Shown: piece by piece, positions 6,357 through 9,603 of the stretch
Position numbering within the stretch: position 1 is the first letter of the stretch
How the letters are laid out: every line of letters starts with the position of its first letter
Assembly (NCBI GenBank): GCA_042138015.1
Contig: JBHIVA010000073.1
Span: forward strand, 1 to 9,603
Direction: 5' to 3'
Origin: TH1177 sp042138015
GTDB taxonomy: Archaea > Thermoproteota > Nitrososphaeria > Nitrososphaerales > Nitrososphaeraceae
DNA length: 9,603 nucleotides
Notes under the pieces: generated by a model
Databases searched by the model: none
What the model saw: only the letters and a program-made list of their open reading frames with translations
Told to the model about the DNA's origin: nothing
Made by a program: the position numbers and the translations under genes

Positions 6357-7278
6357 GAGATTTTAATATCGCTCCTCTGTTATCGATATCACATAACAAT
6401 AGAATCCCAGGAAATTCCTTAAGAATTTTAGTTATTTTTTTTGCTTCATCCTTAGGGACAAGAGTAAATAATGTTTCCCCAAAAAGTGCAACACTTGACA
6501 ATACTCCGATATCCTCAAGCTTCTTAATTGGCTTTGCACAAACACCTTTCGTCAGTCCTAGAAAATCAGCAAATTTTTTTGAGAAACTTAAAAAATCTAT
6601 AATATCCTTGGAAATAATCAATTGTTCTATCATTTGGTTACCTAAAGTATTTGCTTGATTAGAATATTTAGAAAGAATATTTTTTGTCAAAATAGGATTT
6701 ATACACAATATAATTGCAATATGATCCTTTACTTTTATTTTTCTAATTTTCCCAATTCCAGGTGCACCAAACCCAGTTCTAATTTCTAATCCACCGTAAA
6801 ACTCAGATATTACAGTACCTAAACCGGTTTTACAGCTGATTTCAGCGATATGAGCAATCTGTGCAGCTTGTTCTATACTTAGCTTCATTTTAAAAGCATG
6901 ATTGAGTGCATATGAGAGACTTAACGCAGCTGCTCCACTAGTACCCAATCCAAAACCTACTGGTACATCGATATTATGTTTAATTTTTATAAAGTAATTA
7001 GAATCACAATTCGTAAGGTATTTTCTAACTACCCAATCAGATACTATAGCATCATTAGCTAAAATCCCATTGATATATATCTTATAGTGGCTAGTGATTG
7101 ATTCATATAGTTCCACAGAAGTAGTAACACCCTTTTTTATTGAAAAGCCTGCACCTCTAGAACCATGAAAAAGATAATCATTGTTAGTGTGATGTATAGA
7201 TTTTTCAAAAAAACCAGTAATATGACTTGGACTAAAAGCTGTAGAAACAGATAGAGGAACAGCAACAGAATAAGTCAT
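6346..7278 (-). CDS. Pantoate kinase (GHMP kinase superfamily)
   Basis: A complete 310-residue GHMP-fold kinase that phosphorylates pantoate to 4-phosphopantoate with ATP, the archaeal entry to phosphopantothenate. The N-terminal part shows FSPSHITGFF (15-24). The glycine/serine-rich ATP loop PVGFGLGTSGAAALSLSYAL spans 106-125. TGLGTVISEFYGGLEIRTG (151-169) matches the family's second conserved region. The C-terminal GHMP segment includes LSSVALFGETLFTLVP (260-275). Position first in a gene cluster with phosphopantothenate synthetase, PanB and CoaBC makes the pantoate assignment much stronger than the fold alone. The start at 7278 is the natural ATG, and a TATA-like box lies about 32 bp upstream. 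Other GHMP kinases such as mevalonate or homoserine kinase are unlikely given the context and the family-specific blocks. Confidence 0.92.
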   Translation of the reverse strand: MTYSVAVPLSVSTAFSPSHITGFFEKSIHHTNNDYLFHGSRGAGFSIKKGVTTSVELYESITSHYKIYINGILANDAIVSDWVVRKYLTNCDSNYFIKIKHNIDVPVGFGLGTSGAAALSLSYALNHAFKMKLSIEQAAQIAHIAEISCKTGLGTVISEFYGGLEIRTGFGAPGIGKIRKIKVKDHIAIILCINPILTKNILSKYSNQANTLGNQMIEQLIISKDIIDFLSFSKKFADFLGLTKGVCAKPIKKLEDIGVLSSVALFGETLFTLVPKDEAKKITKILKEFPGILLLCDIDNRGAILKSHDR

Positions 7279-7304
7279 AGAACATATTTTAATAAAAAAA
7301 GAGA

Positions 7305-7314
7305 AAATATAAAA
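7305..7314 (-). promoter_or_regulatory. Candidate TATA box of the CoA biosynthesis operon
   Basis: On the minus strand TTTTTATATT is centred about 32 bp upstream of the pantoate kinase ATG, predicting transcription start some 5 nt before it. A nearly leaderless transcript covering the four CoA genes down to about 3440 would result. The neighbouring sequence is AT-rich, so the exact box is uncertain. Confidence 0.4.
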
Positions 7315-7349
7315 ATATCTATCGATTTATCAACTAGAAATTAGTTTAG

Positions 7350-7359
7350 ATTGATCAAT
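7350..7359. repeat. 10-bp palindrome upstream of the CoA operon promoter
   Basis: ATTGATCAAT is a perfect palindrome about 40 bp upstream of the candidate TATA box. The core TTGATCA also occurs at 2185-2191 in the divergent intergenic region. It could be an operator for a dimeric regulator, but short AT-rich palindromes are common by chance. Confidence 0.3.
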
Positions 7360-8040
7360 TTTAGAAGTTCAAACCTATATTTTGGTTATATGTATAACTC
7401 CATGAAACTCGCACGTATTTGAGAGGTAATGATAATTAAGTAAAAAACCATTTTAATTCAATAGGTTAGGTGTGTGGTAAAAATTTTTATTTTGAGAAGA
7501 ATAATTATGTAAGAAGAATACTCCAGTAGAACGAAATTTTATCAATTTTCTTTAATATACTATGTATGCTATTGAAAATGATAAAAAATCGTTAGTTAAA
7601 TTGTCAATATTCTCAATTTTCAAAAATTCAATATAAAATCATATCTAGTAAAGTTTTAGGCTACCTGAATTAATCAAATGAATATTTAATCTACATATTA
7701 GTATAAATTAAAAATTAAATTTAGTTGGATAATAAATTAAAAAGACAAAAAAATATTGGCTAATTTTAAGATTAAAGATAATAAAAGTTTAAGATTAATA
7801 TTTTTATTAAATCATTAAAACATAATTTAATAGATTTATTTCTTCCTTAAAAAATTTTAATGCCTGAAAATAAATTAGATATATCATTTATGTCCATTCC
7901 ATATTAGTATTGATAAAAATCCGTTGATAGATAGATCTTACAAGTATAACTTAGGATATTAATAGAAATTATTTACCTCTAAATGAAATTAAAATAATTT
8001 ATGTAGTGATTGTATTGTAGCTTCATTAGCAAATAAGCAA

Positions 8041-9603
8041 TTAGTGAGTGACTAAAAATATGTTGTCAGAAACAAATGGCCTTAATGCTTCTTTGGAATT
8101 AGCGAAAATTTTTAAGGTAACGGGTCCTAGAGTCAAGTTCTTAGTAAGATGTTCGTCTAATAAAATTTGAAAGAATCCATTTTGATCTTTTATCGAAGTT
8201 GCTTCTCCACTTTTAACTATTTTTCCAGAATAGTCTAATAAGAAGTAATATATAGAGATATTTGATTCAGGTATATCATCGGCAAAGGATTGAAAATTAA
8301 TTAATTTTTCTTGTCCAATCTTTATATATTTAGAATGTGTAAAGTTTTTGATTTGAATTGTTTTAGGTTTTTCTAAATGTGACCAGTATCCTTGTTCAAA
8401 AGGATAGGTATTATCTCGAAAAGCCTTAATTTCCATAGTCCTTCCTGAAGGATTATATGAATCCAAGAAAAAAGGACCGTTACTTATCACTGCATGTTGT
8501 CGATCTTCGATCCATTTTATGCTTGCGTCATATCTTTTTATGGCTTCATCTACTGTTACTATTTTTTTTAATGGTAATGGAACAAATTTTTCATTTTTCA
8601 TTTTAATTAATTCCTTTTTTATTAAGTTGGCATGTTCAGGTACAACTAATGACAACCAGTCTGCATTTTTTGTGATTGCTTGAGATTTCGAGAATGATAG
8701 AATATTGGAAAGAACTAATCTTTCTGTGGCAGCTGTAATTTCCCACGGCTCTTGTGGCCATAAACCAGTATTTCCTGCTATTTCCTTTTTATCAAAGTGC
8801 CAAATGTCTATGAATGATTCTAAGGTATCATTGGACGAAAATTTAAATCCTTTATATAATGGCAATGCTACTTTTACTCTCGATGTATATTCTGGATCTT
8901 TTGTAAGATCATTGACACCATCATCTGATCCCCACTCGAACAGAAAGTACAAAGAGTATAAAAGATCTGATTTATCAATTGGAATACCATTATGCCAATT
9001 TGAATAAAGGATTTTATATGTTACTTTACTTAATGACTTGGAGTTTTCCTCTGCAGTTATCCAACCATTTTTAGAGTTCCAAACGATGGCTTCTGGATCG
9101 ACTTCAAGCTTATCATGGGGACCTAAAGTAGTTACATTTAAAATTTCATTTCTCATGGAGATTACCTCTCCAGTAAAAGGGTGTCGAAGGGTAGAGCTAT
9201 CTGCTATATTAGAATAAATATTTGTACTATAAGTATCGCTAAACCCGCCGACCGAATTCCACGCTCCCTGATAAATTTGCTTGACCCCGATATTAAGAGA
9301 ATCTGTTTTATTAGATTCAGCGTTTAATAAGGAATATTTGTTTGTTATGCCGCCTCCGAAATCATTTACCAATCCTGATATAGAAGACGAAGCAGCAAAG
9401 GGATCAATGTTGTTCACCAAGAATATCCTTACTGATTCCTCGATTCCCATTTGAGTAGCATATTTTAACAACTTATTTCTTTCTAGTTCAGAAGTAAAAT
9501 TGGAAAATACCAATTTCTGAGTTATATCATCTAATGTAGCATTCTGGTATTGCCAAAAGCCTGGATTTTGATAACCAGGCATGTTTGCATACCAGGGAGC
9601 ATA
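8041..9603 (-). CDS. Extracellular solute-binding protein, family 5 (ABC transporter, peptide/nickel type), N-terminus beyond the window
   Basis: The frame is open to the right edge: seven more codons (YAPWYAN) precede the first ATG at 9582, so that Met is probably internal and the signal peptide or lipid anchor lies outside. The visible 520 residues resemble the C-terminal two thirds of SBP_bac_5 proteins, which capture oligopeptides or other ligands outside the membrane for an ABC importer. WHNGIPIDKSDLLYSLYF (near 8998-8945) matches the family's DG-x-P-hydrophobic-x(2)-D-hydrophobic-x-Y region. HAVISNGPFFLDSYNPSGRT with FRDNTYPFEQGYW (8496-8377) is the late conserved block. The last 108 residues (8367-8044) look like a separate beta-rich domain. 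No C-terminal membrane helix is present, so anchoring must be N-terminal. No permease or ATPase gene is in the window. Ligand unknown. Confidence 0.8.
   Translation of the reverse strand, partial: YAPWYANMPGYQNPGFWQYQNATLDDITQKLVFSNFTSELERNKLLKYATQMGIEESVRIFLVNNIDPFAASSSISGLVNDFGGGITNKYSLLNAESNKTDSLNIGVKQIYQGAWNSVGGFSDTYSTNIYSNIADSSTLRHPFTGEVISMRNEILNVTTLGPHDKLEVDPEAIVWNSKNGWITAEENSKSLSKVTYKILYSNWHNGIPIDKSDLLYSLYFLFEWGSDDGVNDLTKDPEYTSRVKVALPLYKGFKFSSNDTLESFIDIWHFDKKEIAGNTGLWPQEPWEITAATERLVLSNILSFSKSQAITKNADWLSLVVPEHANLIKKELIKMKNEKFVPLPLKKIVTVDEAIKRYDASIKWIEDRQHAVISNGPFFLDSYNPSGRTMEIKAFRDNTYPFEQGYWSHLEKPKTIQIKNFTHSKYIKIGQEKLINFQSFADDIPESNISIYYFLLDYSGKIVKSGEATSIKDQNGFFQILLDEHLTKNLTLGPVTLKIFANSKEALRPFVSDNIFLVTH

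Larger units (their letters stand above)
7279..8040. other. 762-bp AT-rich intergenic region without a convincing gene
   Basis: Both strands were read. The longest ATG-started frame noticed is about 24 codons (7562-7636, plus), with no sign of being real. No tRNA-like cloverleaf was recognised. The right part should hold the 3' end signal of the solute-binding protein gene. T runs on its coding strand occur at 7915-7919, 7849-7854 and 7747-7753, but none is paired with a strong hairpin. The left end holds the promoter of the CoA operon. An 11-bp direct repeat (TTTAAGATTAA at 7765-7775 and 7788-7798) and a palindrome at 7350-7359 are present. The base mix is poorer in GC than the neighbouring genes. 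Confidence 0.7.

Noticed and set aside
7562..7636. A 24-codon plus-strand ATG frame in the AT-rich gap
   Set aside because: Too short, no ribosome-binding or promoter signal clearly tied to it, and composition matches the surrounding spacer.
7966..8000. Inverted repeat AAATTATTT / AAATAATTT just downstream of the solute-binding protein gene, as a terminator hairpin
   Set aside because: The stem is entirely A/T with a 17-nt loop and no T run after it on the coding strand, so it is unlikely to be a stable terminator.
9582..9582. ATG at 9580-9582 as the true start of the solute-binding protein
   Set aside because: The frame continues upstream to the window edge, and the protein would lack the signal peptide expected for this family.

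Overview
The window is strongly AT-rich archaeal chromosome, most likely from a low-GC ammonia-oxidising-type archaeon of the Nitrososphaerota (Thaumarchaeota). The domain call rests on an archaeal-only coenzyme A route (pantoate kinase plus phosphopantothenate synthetase in place of bacterial PanC/CoaA), a long archaeal FKBP, TATA-like boxes about 27 bp upstream of several start codons, and few Shine-Dalgarno sites. The phylum is inferred from the overall look of the proteins. A Nitrosocosmicus-like genus is possible but not proven.

Layout: (1) 1-778, minus strand: an FKBP/SlyD-type prolyl isomerase whose C-terminal tail runs off the left edge in a perfect 18-bp repeat. (2) 831-1973, minus: a class V PLP aminotransferase of the alanine/serine-glyoxylate type. 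(3) 1974-2353: a divergent intergenic region with promoters for both flanking genes and several short repeats. (4) 2354-3445, plus: an M24 Xaa-Pro-type metallopeptidase with all five metal ligands. (5) 3442-7278, minus: a tight four-gene operon, pantoate kinase > phosphopantothenate synthetase > PanB > CoaBC. (6) 7279-8040: 762 bp of very AT-rich DNA with no convincing gene. (7) 8041-9603, minus: the C-terminal part of a family 5 extracellular solute-binding protein whose N-terminus lies beyond the right edge.

The operon carries most of the route from ketoisovalerate to 4'-phosphopantetheine. PanB makes ketopantoate. A ketopantoate reductase, not in this window, gives pantoate. Pantoate kinase and phosphopantothenate synthetase give 4'-phosphopantothenate using beta-alanine. 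CoaBC adds cysteine and decarboxylates. The last two steps (CoaD, CoaE) and beta-alanine supply must be encoded elsewhere. The peptidase converges on coaBC, and the two stop codons overlap.

I found no tRNA, rRNA, CRISPR array, insertion sequence or clear foreign island. Nothing here convincingly looks like an undescribed system. The points most worth a second look are the repeat-tailed FKBP, the repeats in the divergent promoter region, and the unusual start and flap sequence of CoaBC.
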